Source: Actinomycetota bacterium
GTDB taxonomy: Bacteria; Actinomycetota; Thermoleophilia; Gaiellales; Gaiellaceae
Length of the DNA stretch: 14,559 bases
Assembly: GCA_005883365.1 (NCBI GenBank)
Contig: VAXA01000151.1
Coordinates: forward strand, 1 to 14,559
Reading direction: 5' to 3'
Shown one piece after another: positions 1 to 7,280 of the stretch (position 1 is its first letter; each line of letters opens with the position of its first letter). Made by a program: the position numbers and the translations under genes. Under the pieces are notes generated by a model, which was not told the origin of the DNA, searched no databases, and saw nothing but the letters and a program-made list of their open reading frames with translations.

Positions 1-629
1 TCGGCGCTGGACGGCTCCCCCGTGATGCGCGAGGACACGTCGAGCAGCTCCTCGAGGGCGCGCTGGTGCCGCTCCGACTCGGCTGCCTCCCGCGCCGCCT
101 CGAGTGCGAGCGCGGCGTGATCGACGAGCGACACGAGCACGTCGAGGTCCTCGTCGGTGGGTCGCCGGCCGTTGCAGGGCTCGTCGACAGAGATGATCCC
201 GAGCAGACGACCGTGCTGGTCGCGCATCGGGACGAAGAGCGCGTCCTCGGGATCCCAGGCGTCGGGATCGTCCGTCGACTTTCCCTGCGGCACGTAGCTC
301 GGGCCGAGGGAGTCCCAGTCGACGGCGCCGCTCAGTACGACGTAGGCGCCGCCGCGCTCGAAGCGCTCGGAGAGGAGCACCGTCCAGTCGTCGCCCGGCC
401 GGGTGTTGCCGAGGAGCACCGACCGGGCGTCCTCGTTCCCGTACACGGTCGTCACCTCGAAGTCGTCCCAGGCGGGCCGGTAGAGGTTGACGGCGACGGT
501 CGCATAGCCGAGGGACTCGCCGATGGTGCGGGCGACGGCCTCGAGCAGCGCTGGAAGATCTTCACGCGCCCGCAGAAGGCGGGTGACCTCGACGAGGCCC
601 CGCAGCGGTGAGATGGTTGGAAGGCTCAC
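1..629 (-). CDS. GAF-domain sensory protein, 3' end beyond window
   Basis: Reading the minus strand from a GTG at 629 gives about 209 residues with no stop before the left edge, so the C-terminus is missing. After a short helical lead (LRGLVEVTRLLRAREDLPA) there is a GAF-type domain at about residues 25-170: a first helix and strand (ESLGYATVAVNLYRP), a mid-domain acidic loop, then LFVPMRDQHGRLLGIISVDEP and a closing helix (DLDVLVSLVDHAALALEAA). GAF domains bind small ligands or act as dimer modules in signalling proteins. The final visible residues (LEELLDVSSRITGEPS) look like the linker into a second GAF or output domain, which cannot be seen. GTG 629 is the only usable start after the in-frame TGA near 691; its Shine-Dalgarno is poor. 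It lies downstream of pnp, beyond a hairpin, so it is probably a separate unit. Confidence 0.75.
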   Translation of the reverse strand, partial: MSLPTISPLRGLVEVTRLLRAREDLPALLEAVARTIGESLGYATVAVNLYRPAWDDFEVTTVYGNEDARSVLLGNTRPGDDWTVLLSERFERGGAYVVLSGAVDWDSLGPSYVPQGKSTDDPDAWDPEDALFVPMRDQHGRLLGIISVDEPCNGRRPTDEDLDVLVSLVDHAALALEAAREAAESERHQRALEELLDVSSRITGEPSSA

Positions 630-680
630 GTGGTCGGTTCGCTCGAAGTCATCGGCACGAGCGACGGCGACGATGAGCCG

Positions 681-706
681 TTTTGGGGCTCAGATCTGCC
701 CCTAAA
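681..706. promoter_or_regulatory. Short dyad upstream of the GAF gene
   Basis: GGGGC (685-689) and GCCCC (698-702) form a 5-bp inverted repeat around the palindrome AGATCT. It extends by three A-T pairs (681-683 with 704-706) after one mismatch. No T-run follows on either strand, so it is not an intrinsic terminator. It lies about 55-75 bases before the GAF start and could be an operator, but no function is shown. Confidence 0.25.
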
Positions 707-722
707 GGGTGACATTGACGCT

Positions 723-749
723 GGGCGGCCGACCGGGGGCCGGCCGCCC
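723..749 (-). terminator. GC-rich hairpin after pnp
   Basis: GGGCGGCCG (723-731) and CGGCCGCCC (741-749) form a perfect 9-bp stem with a 9-nt loop, 13 bases past the pnp stop. There is no T-tract on the minus strand, so this is not a classical intrinsic terminator. It could stop polymerase with a factor, or protect the 3' end of the rpsO-pnp transcript. Confidence 0.5.
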
Positions 750-762
750 TGCAGGTGCGCGA

Positions 763-3264
763 CTACTCGTCGTCGCGGCGCGGGCCGCGCCCGCGGCCGC
801 CGCCTCGGCCACCGCGACGATCGCCGCGCGGCCGCTCCTCCTCCGGAGGCCGCGGCGGCGCGTTCTTCGCCCGCTCGATCAGCTCCTCCGGCTGGACGAG
901 TCCGCCGTTCTCGTGCTTCGCGACGAGCTTGAGGCCGATCCGGCCGCGGGCCTTGTCGACCTCCTGCACGACGACGTCGACGACGTCGCCGCGGCTCATC
1001 ACGTCCTCGATGTGCGCGACCCGGCCCGGGCCGACGTTCGAGACGTGCAGCAGCCCGTCGGTGCCCTTCTTCAGCTCGACGAAGGCGCCGAACTGCGTCG
1101 TCTTCACGACCTTGCCGGTGAACGTGTCGCCGACCTCGGGCTCCTTCGTGAGCGCCTCGATCGCGGCGACGGCCTCGTTCGCCTTCGTGCCCTCGGTCGC
1201 GTAGATGAGGATCGTGCCGTCCTCCTCGATGTCGATCTGCACCTCGTAGTCGGACTCGAGGCCGCGGATCGTCTCGCCGCCCTTGCCGATGACCATGCCG
1301 ATCTTCTCCTGGTCGATCTTGATCGTCGTGATCCGAGGCGCGTTCTCGGCGAGCTCCGAGCGAGACTCCGGGATCACCTCGAGCATCTTCTCGAGGATGA
1401 ACTCGCGCGCCCGCTTCGCCTGCTCGAGCGCGTCCCGCATGATCTGTTGGGTGACGCCGGTGATCTTGATGTCCATCTGGAGCGCGGTGATCCCGTTGCG
1501 GGAGCCGGCGACCTTGAAGTCCATGTCGCCCAGGTGGTCTTCCGCGCCCTGGATGTCGGTGAGGATGACGTAGTCGTCACCCTCCTTGACGAGGCCCATC
1601 GCGATGCCGGAGACCGGCGCCTTGATCGGCACGCCGGCATCCATGAGCGAGAGGGTCGAGCCGCAGACCGAGCCCATCGACGACGAGCCGTTCGACTCGA
1701 GCGTCTCGGAGACGATCCGGACCGTGTACGGGAACTCGTCCGGCGTCGGGATGACCGGCTCGAGCGCCCGCTGTGCGAGGGCGCCGTGGCCGATGTCGCG
1801 CCGCTTCGGGCCCCGCATGAAGCCCGTCTCCCCGACCGAGTAGGGCGGGAAGTTGTAGTGGTGCATGTAGCGGCGCTCCTCCTCGAGTGAGAGATCGTCG
1901 ATCCGCTGCCCCTCCTTCGCCGTGCCGAGGGTGAGCGAGGAGAGGATCTGCGTCTGGCCGCGCGTGAACAGACCGGAGCCGTGCGCACGCGGGTTGACGC
2001 CGACCTCGACCTCGATCGGCCGGATCTCCTCCGCTCCGCGCCCGTCTGGGCGCCGCTTGTCGACCGCGATCTTCTGCCGCACGAGGTCCTTGTAGATGGA
2101 CTCGCTCGCCTTCTTGACGTACGAGCGTGTCTGCGAGTCCTTCACCGGCGACAGCGGTTCGCCGGTCTCGGCGTCGATCGACGCGCCCCCGACCGGGAAC
2201 GGCAGCTCGACGTCCTCGATGATCCGATCGAACAGGAGCTGGCGCTTCGCGGAGCGGAGTGCCTTCGAGTCCTGCTCCGCGTCGGTGAGTGCCCTGAGCT
2301 CGTCGCCGAACTGCTCGCGAACCGGCCCCTCGACGGCGACCGACCGCTGCTTCTCGAGCAGCGTGGCCAGCGCCGACTTGACCTGGACCTGGCGCTGGAT
2401 GTCGTCATCGGTCGAGTCCATCGTGATCGGCGGCGCAAGCTCGGCGAGGAGCTCCTCGACGATCGAGCCGGACTCGCGGATGCCGGCCTGCTGGATGCGA
2501 TCCCAGATCGTGTGCCCGTGGTCGCGCTCGATCTCCGCGACGAGCTCGAGGTCGAGCCACTTCGGCTTGCCGGCCTGCCGGCGCAGCTCCTCCTGTGCCT
2601 CGCACAGCTTCACGATCTCGGCGTGCGCCAGCTCGAGCGCCTCGAGGATCTTCTCCTCGGGAATCTCGTTCGCGCCCGCCTCGACCATTGTCAGCGCTTC
2701 CTTCGTACCAACGACGATCAGGTCGAGCTCGGCGTCGTCCTCGGTCTCGCGCAGGGTCGGATTGACGACGAGCTGGCCGTCGATCAGACCGACGCGGACA
2801 GCGCCCACCGGCCCGAGGAACGGCAGCGGCGAGAGCATCAGGGCTGCCGACGCACCGTTGATGCAGAGGATGTCATGGGCCGTGACCAGGTCCGCGCTGA
2901 GGACGGTGCAGATCACCTGCACCTCGTTGCGGTAGCCCTTCGGCCACAGCGGCCGGATCGGCCGGTCGATCATCCGTGCGGTGAGGATGGCGCGCTCGGT
3001 GGGGCGGCCCTCCCGCTTGAAGAAGCCGCCCGGGATCTTGCCGGCGGCGTACATCCGCTCCTCGACGTCGACGGTGAGCGGGAAGAAGTCGGCGCCCTCG
3101 CGCGCCTCGGTGCGCCCCTGGGCGGTGGCGAGCACCATCGTCTCGCCTCCGCGGACGACGACTGCGCCGTCCGCCTGCTTCGCGAGATGGCCGGTTTCCA
3201 GCGTGATCTCCTGATTCCCTACTTGGACGGAGACCTGCGCCCGGCGCTCGGTCGCGATACTCAT
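763..3264 (-). CDS. pnp: Polyribonucleotide nucleotidyltransferase (PNPase)
   Basis: Phosphorolytic 3'-5' exoribonuclease that degrades mRNA to nucleoside diphosphates. It has 833 residues. The first RNase PH domain covers about 10-220 (VDVEERMYAAGKIPGGFFKREGR). An enlarged helical linker runs to about 400. The second RNase PH domain (410-640) has the phosphate-binding SSSMGSVCG (527-535) and the catalytic DHLGDMDFKVAG (576-587). A KH domain with IGKGG (659-663) and an S1 domain (711-780) follow, then an Arg/Gly-rich tail (RRGGRGGGRGRG), a common RNA-binding feature. I chose ATG 3264 because GGAGG sits 7 bases upstream; a start at 3309 would add 15 unfamiliar residues and lacks a Shine-Dalgarno. 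It lies 100 bases after rpsO, the usual pairing. It is about 100 residues longer than typical PNPases, mostly from the linker. Confidence 0.98.
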   Translation of the reverse strand: MSIATERRAQVSVQVGNQEITLETGHLAKQADGAVVVRGGETMVLATAQGRTEAREGADFFPLTVDVEERMYAAGKIPGGFFKREGRPTERAILTARMIDRPIRPLWPKGYRNEVQVICTVLSADLVTAHDILCINGASAALMLSPLPFLGPVGAVRVGLIDGQLVVNPTLRETEDDAELDLIVVGTKEALTMVEAGANEIPEEKILEALELAHAEIVKLCEAQEELRRQAGKPKWLDLELVAEIERDHGHTIWDRIQQAGIRESGSIVEELLAELAPPITMDSTDDDIQRQVQVKSALATLLEKQRSVAVEGPVREQFGDELRALTDAEQDSKALRSAKRQLLFDRIIEDVELPFPVGGASIDAETGEPLSPVKDSQTRSYVKKASESIYKDLVRQKIAVDKRRPDGRGAEEIRPIEVEVGVNPRAHGSGLFTRGQTQILSSLTLGTAKEGQRIDDLSLEEERRYMHHYNFPPYSVGETGFMRGPKRRDIGHGALAQRALEPVIPTPDEFPYTVRIVSETLESNGSSSMGSVCGSTLSLMDAGVPIKAPVSGIAMGLVKEGDDYVILTDIQGAEDHLGDMDFKVAGSRNGITALQMDIKITGVTQQIMRDALEQAKRAREFILEKMLEVIPESRSELAENAPRITTIKIDQEKIGMVIGKGGETIRGLESDYEVQIDIEEDGTILIYATEGTKANEAVAAIEALTKEPEVGDTFTGKVVKTTQFGAFVELKKGTDGLLHVSNVGPGRVAHIEDVMSRGDVVDVVVQEVDKARGRIGLKLVAKHENGGLVQPEELIERAKNAPPRPPEEERPRGDRRGGRGGGRGRGPRRDDE

Positions 3265-3271
3265 CAATTGT

Positions 3272-3292
3272 CCTCCACTCTGCTTGTGGAGG
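3272..3292 (-). promoter_or_regulatory. Hairpin covering the pnp Shine-Dalgarno
   Basis: In the minus-strand transcript CCUCCAC (3292-3286) and GUGGAGG (3278-3272) form a perfect 7-bp stem with a 7-nt loop. The 3' arm contains GGAGG, the Shine-Dalgarno for ATG 3264, so the closed hairpin would hide the ribosome site. The same CCCUCC strand (3293-3288) could instead pair with GGAGGG upstream (3350-3345), which would free the site. E. coli pnp is controlled by a structured leader cut by RNase III; whether that holds here is inference. Confidence 0.55.
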
Positions 3293-3300
3293 GCGGGAGC

Positions 3301-3337
3301 TCGAGCCAATCCAATCTATCTTGGTGGATTCGCTCGA
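3301..3337 (-). promoter_or_regulatory. Long stem-loop in the rpsO-pnp spacer
   Basis: Positions 3301-3313 and 3325-3337 are inverted repeats of 13 bases with a single mismatch and an 11-nt loop. The stem sits between the rpsO stop and the pnp Shine-Dalgarno hairpin. By position it resembles the RNase III-processed stem of the E. coli rpsO-pnp spacer. There is no T-tract, so it is unlikely to be an intrinsic terminator. Confidence 0.55.
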
Positions 3338-3364
3338 ACTTCCACCCTCCGTATGTCTTGGGAG

Positions 3365-3634
3365 CTAACGGCGCAGGCCGAGCTCCTTGATGAGGGCGCG
3401 GTAGCCCTCGAGGTCGTGCTTCTGCAAGTAGTTCAGAAAGCGGCGGCGCCGCCCGACGAGCTTGAGCAGCCCGCGCCGCGAGTAATGGTCGTGCTTGTGG
3501 GTGCGCAGGTGCTCGGTCAGCTCGTTGATCCGCTGCGTCAGCATCGCGATCTGCACCTGCGGCGACCCCGTGTCGGCCGCATTCCGGCCGTGCTTGTCGA
3601 TTATCTCCTGCTTCGCTTCCTTGGTCAGGGCCAC
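3365..3634 (-). CDS. rpsO: 30S ribosomal protein S15
   Basis: Primary 16S rRNA-binding protein of the small-subunit platform. The 89 residues match the normal family length. Visible signatures are [20 protein letters not shown] near the N-terminus and [20 protein letters not shown] in the middle, with the C-terminal [10 protein letters not shown] chose the GTG start at 3634 because AAGGAG lies 5 bases upstream and the protein then begins [12 protein letters not shown], as expected for S15; longer readings have no family support. It precedes pnp, with which it is normally co-transcribed. Its own upstream gap (3635-3734) separates it from the divergent hydrolase, so it probably has its own promoter here instead of relying on ribF readthrough. 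Confidence 0.98.
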   Translation of the reverse strand: MALTKEAKQEIIDKHGRNAADTGSPQVQIAMLTQRINELTEHLRTHKHDHYSRRGLLKLVGRRRRFLNYLQKHDLEGYRALIKELGLRR

Positions 3635-3734
3635 GCCCTCTCCTTCCAGTTGCCTCCCGGGGCTCCGCCCGCGGCGCCAAGGAAACGTGGCGCGAGCCGG
3701 GCCTGGGTCGCGGGGTAGGGTAGCGGAAACCGGC
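3635..3734. promoter_or_regulatory. Divergent control region of rpsO and the hydrolase
   Basis: This 100-base gap holds the starts of two diverging genes. Possible overlapping -10 elements are TAGGGT (3716-3721, plus) and TACCCT (3722-3717, minus). I see no convincing -35. The plus-strand one would give an almost leaderless hydrolase mRNA. On the minus strand the rpsO leader can form GCGCCA/TGGCGC (3674-3679 with 3688-3693). Also UUUCCUU (3685-3679) can pair with the Shine-Dalgarno AAGGAGA (3645-3639), with one G-U. Such structure would suit S15 autoregulation, which is known in several bacteria, but it is not demonstrated here. Confidence 0.3.
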
Positions 3735-4739
3735 ATGGCGAGCGCGATTCCGCATGAGCGGCTGGCCGAGATCGTGCGCGAGGCGCAGATGCGGACGGGT
3801 GTGCCCGTGACTGCGGCGGCGCTGCACGTCGAGGGCCGGACGGCGTTCGCCGGCGCGCACGAGCGGCCGTTCCGGATTGCATCCATCACCAAGTCGTTCA
3901 CGGCGACTGCGGTCTTGCTCGCCGGGCTGCTCGACGACCGCCAGCGCAGGCTGCTCTCACACACGGCGGGCTACCGCGCGGAGCGGACGGAGCCGTTGCC
4001 GCCGGAGTGCGCGGGACTCTGGTCCTATTCGAATGCGGGTTACCGGGAGGCCGCGGCCGCTTTCGACGGCGAGTACTCGGATGCGCTTCGTGAGCTCGTG
4101 CTCGAGCCGCTCGGGTTGCGGCACACAGGGTTCGAGACGCCACGCGACGCCGTGTTGGGGACGCTGCCCGGCGACATCGTCACGGATCCCTCGTATCCGG
4201 TCGAGCGCAGGCCCGCCGGCGGCCTGTGGTCGACCGTCAGCGACCTCGTCGAGTACGGGCTTGTGCATTGCCAGCAATGGACGGATCTCCACCAGCCGGT
4301 CGGAGAGGCGCTCGGTGCTCAATACGCGCTCGGCTGGTGGGTGCGCGACGGTGTGCTCGACCACGAGGGCTCGGTCGGCGGCTTCCAGTCGCTGCTGCTG
4401 CTCGTTCCCGAGCGCGCGCTCGTGCTTGCCGTCTTGACGAACTCGTGGAAGGGATCCGCGCTGATCCGGCACGTCGTCGAGGATCTACGCCTCGAGCTTC
4501 CGTCGCCCCCGGCCGTCAACCTGGGCTCGATCGACGGGACGTACGCACTCGACGACCTCGAAGCCGTCGTCGCCGGTGGCTCCGTCACCGAGACCGAGAC
4601 GGAGCCACTCACGGACACACGCATCGAGCGTCGCTACCCGCTGAGCACCGACGCGACGCTCATGTCATGGCGAAGCGACTTCCCGCGGGCGGACGTCGCG
4701 CGGATCAGCTGGGTCGCCCTTCCCCGCACCGCCTCATGA
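3735..4739 (+). CDS. Compact serine hydrolase, beta-lactamase (class C / PBP) fold
   Basis: A 334-residue member of the beta-lactamase family (Pfam Beta-lactamase type). The three active-site motifs are visible: S50-I-T-K53 (nucleophile and base), Y98-S-N100, and H210-E-G212 in the third (KTG-like) position. LLSHTAGY (73-80), [13 protein letters not shown] (121-133) and [14 protein letters not shown] (162-175) are typical of the family. There is no signal peptide or membrane segment, so it may act in the cytoplasm. Members include esterases, peptidases and DD-carboxypeptidases, so the substrate cannot be stated. Only about 20 residues separate SITK from LLSHTAG, where relatives usually have roughly 45-55, and the stretch after YSN is also short. 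It is the only plus-strand gene. It starts divergently from rpsO and converges on ribF, ending 9 bases before the ribF stop. ATG 3735 has a weak Shine-Dalgarno; GTG 3687 is an alternative. Confidence 0.85.
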   Translation: MASAIPHERLAEIVREAQMRTGVPVTAAALHVEGRTAFAGAHERPFRIASITKSFTATAVLLAGLLDDRQRRLLSHTAGYRAERTEPLPPECAGLWSYSNAGYREAAAAFDGEYSDALRELVLEPLGLRHTGFETPRDAVLGTLPGDIVTDPSYPVERRPAGGLWSTVSDLVEYGLVHCQQWTDLHQPVGEALGAQYALGWWVRDGVLDHEGSVGGFQSLLLLVPERALVLAVLTNSWKGSALIRHVVEDLRLELPSPPAVNLGSIDGTYALDDLEAVVAGGSVTETETEPLTDTRIERRYPLSTDATLMSWRSDFPRADVARISWVALPRTAS

Positions 4740-4748
4740 GGGTCGGCC

Positions 4749-5615
4749 TCAACCCGGCCGGGTTGCCGCGCGCGTCCGTTCGACGTCGTCGCCGATCGCC
4801 GCGACGAGCTCGTCGACGGAGTCGAAGCGGCGCTGCTCGCGGAGCGGAGCCCAGATCTCGATGACGAGCCGGTCGCCATAGAGGTCGCCGTCGAAGTCGA
4901 GCAGGTGCGCCTCGACGCGGCGCTCGACGCCGTGGAAGTGCGGGTTCGTCCCGATCGACACGGCTGCCCGCCTCTCGCAGGCCCAGCCGGCGTACACGCC
5001 GTCGGGCGGGACGAGCAACCCCTCCGGCACGTCGAGGTTCGCGGTCGGAAAACCGAGCTCGCGGCCGCGCCCGTCGCCGCGGACGACGATCCCCTCGACC
5101 TCCGGCGGCCGCCCGAGCAGCGTCGCCGCCCGCTCCGTGTCGCCGGCGTGGACGAGCTCCCGTACCCGGCTCGAGGAGACGTTCTCGACGAGCGGGACGG
5201 GCCTCACGTCGAAGCCGAGCCGCTCGAGCAGCTCGAGATCGCCCTCGCGCCCGCGCCCGAAGCGAAACGTCTCGCCCGCAGCGACGGTCTCGGCCCCGAT
5301 CCCCCGTAGCATCCGCTCAGCGAACTCGTCCGCCGGCAGCGCCGCGAGCCGCCCGTCGAAGCGGAGGACAAGGACGTCCTCGACGCCCGCGTCGTGGAGC
5401 AGCTCGAGCCGGCGCTCGAGCGTGGCGAGAAGCTCGACACCTCGGCCGAGCACGGCCCGGGGATGCGGATGGAAGGTCACGACGCTCGTCCGCAGCCCGG
5501 CCGTTCGGGCCGCGTCGATTACCCGGACATGGCCCCGGTGCACGCCGTCGAACGTGCCGACGGCGACGGCGCGCCGCGCGTCCACCAGCCCCGCTGGGTC
5601 GTGCGCGACGTTCAC
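4749..5615 (-). CDS. ribF: Bifunctional riboflavin kinase / FAD synthetase
   Basis: Makes FMN from riboflavin and then FAD from FMN with ATP. The N-terminal nucleotidyltransferase domain shows GTFDGVHRGH (residues 20-29), with the HxGH-type nucleotide site, VVTFHPHPRAVL (45-56) and the SSSRVRELV motif (147-155). The C-terminal flavokinase domain shows GRELGFPTANL (184-194), PPDGVYAGW (203-211), IGTNPHF (221-227) and VEAHLLDFDGDLYG (234-247), including the conserved catalytic Glu. The 288 residues are close to the family length. I chose GTG 5615 because it overlaps the truB stop as GTGA and gives a normal N-terminus; a longer reading adds 46 residues antiparallel to nothing known. It is the last gene of the block before the plus-strand hydrolase, with translation coupled to truB. 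Confidence 0.96.
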   Translation of the reverse strand: MNVAHDPAGLVDARRAVAVGTFDGVHRGHVRVIDAARTAGLRTSVVTFHPHPRAVLGRGVELLATLERRLELLHDAGVEDVLVLRFDGRLAALPADEFAERMLRGIGAETVAAGETFRFGRGREGDLELLERLGFDVRPVPLVENVSSSRVRELVHAGDTERAATLLGRPPEVEGIVVRGDGRGRELGFPTANLDVPEGLLVPPDGVYAGWACERRAAVSIGTNPHFHGVERRVEAHLLDFDGDLYGDRLVIEIWAPLREQRRFDSVDELVAAIGDDVERTRAATRPG

Positions 5616-6307
5616 GCGCCCGGCGCGCGCGCGGCCTCCACGCGCTCCAGGATCTGCGCCTCCGGCAGCAGCCGCTCGGCCGTGAACGCCTCCGGCGCCA
5701 CAGCGTCGTCGACCACGAACGGCCCGACCTCTGTCCGGCGCAGCGTGGCGCAATGCCCGCCGAGCGCGATCGCCAGCGACCGGATGTACGTCCCGGAGCT
5801 GACGTGGACGTCAAGCGTCACCTTCTCGCCCGTATACGCGATGACGTCGAGCGCGTGCACCCTCGAGCGCCGCACCGGCATCTCCACCTCGACGCCGCGC
5901 CGCGCGAGCCTGTACGCACGCTCACCGCCGATCTTCACCGCGGATGCGGCGGGGATCGGCAGCTCGATCTCACCGCGGAGGCCCTCGAGCAGCGCCTCCA
6001 GCTCGCCCTCGCTGGGAGATGAATGGCGCTCGACGACCTCTCCCTCCGGATCCCCGGTGGACGTTCGAGAGGTGAGGTCGATTTCCGCGCGATAGCGCTT
6101 GTCCAAGCCTACGAGCCACGGCGCGATCTTAGTTGCCCTGCCGGACAACACCAGTAGCAACCCTGTCGCGAAAGGATCGAGGGTCCCGGCGTGGCCCGTC
6201 CGCGCGCCGGTCAGCCGGCGGATCTGCGCCACGACGGCAAAGGAGGAAGGGCCGCTCGGCTTGTCGACGAGCGCGACCCCGGCGGGCTCAAGCGCGCGAG
6301 GCGGCAC
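5612..6307 (-). CDS. truB: tRNA pseudouridine-55 synthase
   Basis: Converts U55 in the tRNA T-loop to pseudouridine. The catalytic Asp is D44 in GHAGTLDPFATGLL (38-51). Other family landmarks are VDKPSGPSSF (14-23), DKRYRAEIDLTSRTSTGD and SSGTYIRSLAIALG. The protein is 231 residues, clearly shorter than E. coli (314) or B. subtilis (309) TruB; the catalytic domain is whole and the C-terminal PUA-like domain appears absent. GTG 6307 is the only sensible start; it overlaps the end of nrnA by 20 bases and has a weak Shine-Dalgarno, so translation is probably coupled. Its stop overlaps the ribF start as GTGA. Confidence 0.95.
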   Translation of the reverse strand: MPPRALEPAGVALVDKPSGPSSFAVVAQIRRLTGARTGHAGTLDPFATGLLLVLSGRATKIAPWLVGLDKRYRAEIDLTSRTSTGDPEGEVVERHSSPSEGELEALLEGLRGEIELPIPAASAVKIGGERAYRLARRGVEVEMPVRRSRVHALDVIAYTGEKVTLDVHVSSGTYIRSLAIALGGHCATLRRTEVGPFVVDDAVAPEAFTAERLLPEAQILERVEAARAPGA

Positions 6308-7280
6308 GTTGGGCGAGGAAGCCTTCGCGGATCTGTTCGACGATCTCCTCCAGCGGAAGGTCCGTCGAGAAGCCTGCAGCCTGGCGATGCCCGCCGCCGC
6401 CGAAGCGCCGCGCGATCGCCGAAACGTCGAGCTCGTCGATGCTTGAGCGGAGCGAGCCCTTGTGCGCCGGCGCCCCGTGCAGCTGCTCCCGGATCAGCAC
6501 CGCCAGCTCGGCTCCCTCGACGGCGCGGAGGTAGTCGATGATCCCTTCGGAATACGGCTCGGCGGCGCCAACCTCGGCGAAGTCGGTGCGCAGGAGATGC
6601 GAGACGACGATCCGCCCGCCCTCGAGCACCACGGCGCGGTCGAGAGCGCGCGCGAGCAGCTTCAGCTTCGCGAACTCGACAGATTCGTACACCTCCTGGA
6701 ACACCGCGTGGATGTCTGCTCCGGCCTCGACGAGCTCGGCCGCGAGCCGAAGCGCCTTCGGCGTCGTGTTGGCGTACTGGAAGCGACCCGTGTCGGTTAC
6801 TAGCGCGATGTAAAGGGGCTCTGCAAGCGCGGGTGTCAGCTCGACGTCGAGCTCGGCGAACACGTCCCGCAGCACCTCACTCGTCGACGACGCGTTGGCG
6901 ACGATGAGGTTGACGTCGCCGAAACGCGTGTTGTCGTGGTGGTGGTCGATGTCGAGGACGAGGGTCGCCCGCGAGAGAGCCTCCGGGTCGCCGATCCGCT
7001 CCGCCTTTGCGCAGTCGACCGCGAGGAGCACGCGCTCCGCCGCATCCGGGGGCGCCTCGCGGACGAGATCGTCGAGCGGCATGAACGCGTATTCGCTCGG
7101 CAGCGGCGTTACCCCAGGTAGGTACATGACGGCGTCCTTGCCGAGCTGCCGCAGCGCAAGTGCTGCGGCGAGAAGCGATCCGAGCGCGTCACCATCCGGA
7201 TTCTCGTGCGTGACGAGGAGGAAGCGGTCGTGCTGGCGCAGCGCGTCCGCGATCGCGTTCAGGTCAGTCGTCTGCGTCAT
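6288..7280 (-). CDS. nrnA: DHH-family oligoribonuclease / pAp phosphatase (NrnA type)
   Basis: NrnA-type enzymes degrade very short RNA oligomers (nanoRNA) and dephosphorylate 3'-phosphoadenosine 5'-phosphate. The 330 residues match the family. The metal-binding DHH motifs are all visible: HENPDGDALGS (25-35), the single Asp in LLAVDCAKAE, DIDHHHDNTRFGD (about 109-121) and ALVTDTGRFQYANTT. The C-terminal DHHA1 substrate domain carries RRFGGGGHRQAAGF. ATG 7280 lies inside the end of rbfA (17-base overlap), and the gene in turn overlaps truB, so it sits in a coupled rbfA-nrnA-truB-ribF block. Its place next to PNPase genes makes sense as the last step of RNA decay. Single-gene family members can differ in substrate preference (RNA, pAp, cyclic dinucleotide products). 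Confidence 0.93.
   Translation of the reverse strand: MTQTTDLNAIADALRQHDRFLLVTHENPDGDALGSLLAAALALRQLGKDAVMYLPGVTPLPSEYAFMPLDDLVREAPPDAAERVLLAVDCAKAERIGDPEALSRATLVLDIDHHHDNTRFGDVNLIVANASSTSEVLRDVFAELDVELTPALAEPLYIALVTDTGRFQYANTTPKALRLAAELVEAGADIHAVFQEVYESVEFAKLKLLARALDRAVVLEGGRIVVSHLLRTDFAEVGAAEPYSEGIIDYLRAVEGAELAVLIREQLHGAPAHKGSLRSSIDELDVSAIARRFGGGGHRQAAGFSTDLPLEEIVEQIREGFLAQRAASRA

Noticed and set aside
709..1890. Long plus-strand open frame opposite pnp (393 codons)
   Set aside because: It lies fully antisense to a clear PNPase and is built of Arg/Asp/Leu/Ala-rich residues typical of antisense frames in GC-rich genes; no family pattern.
3265..3309. Fifteen-residue N-terminal extension of PNPase
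   Set aside because: The extension is encoded by the hairpin that contains the pnp Shine-Dalgarno; ATG 3264 has GGAGG at ideal spacing and begins like other PNPases.
3321..3330. Shared CTTGGTGGA words in the pnp and ylxP hairpins as copies of one mobile palindrome
   Set aside because: Only nine bases match, in opposite orientation, and the rest of the stems differ; chance similarity is enough.
1981..3390. Plus-strand open frame of 469 codons opposite the 5' part of pnp
   Set aside because: Shadow of pnp with the same antisense composition and no start signal.
4226..4864. Second plus-strand frame overlapping the hydrolase
   Set aside because: It lies in another frame of the hydrolase gene and runs into ribF antisense, Arg-rich and without domain support.
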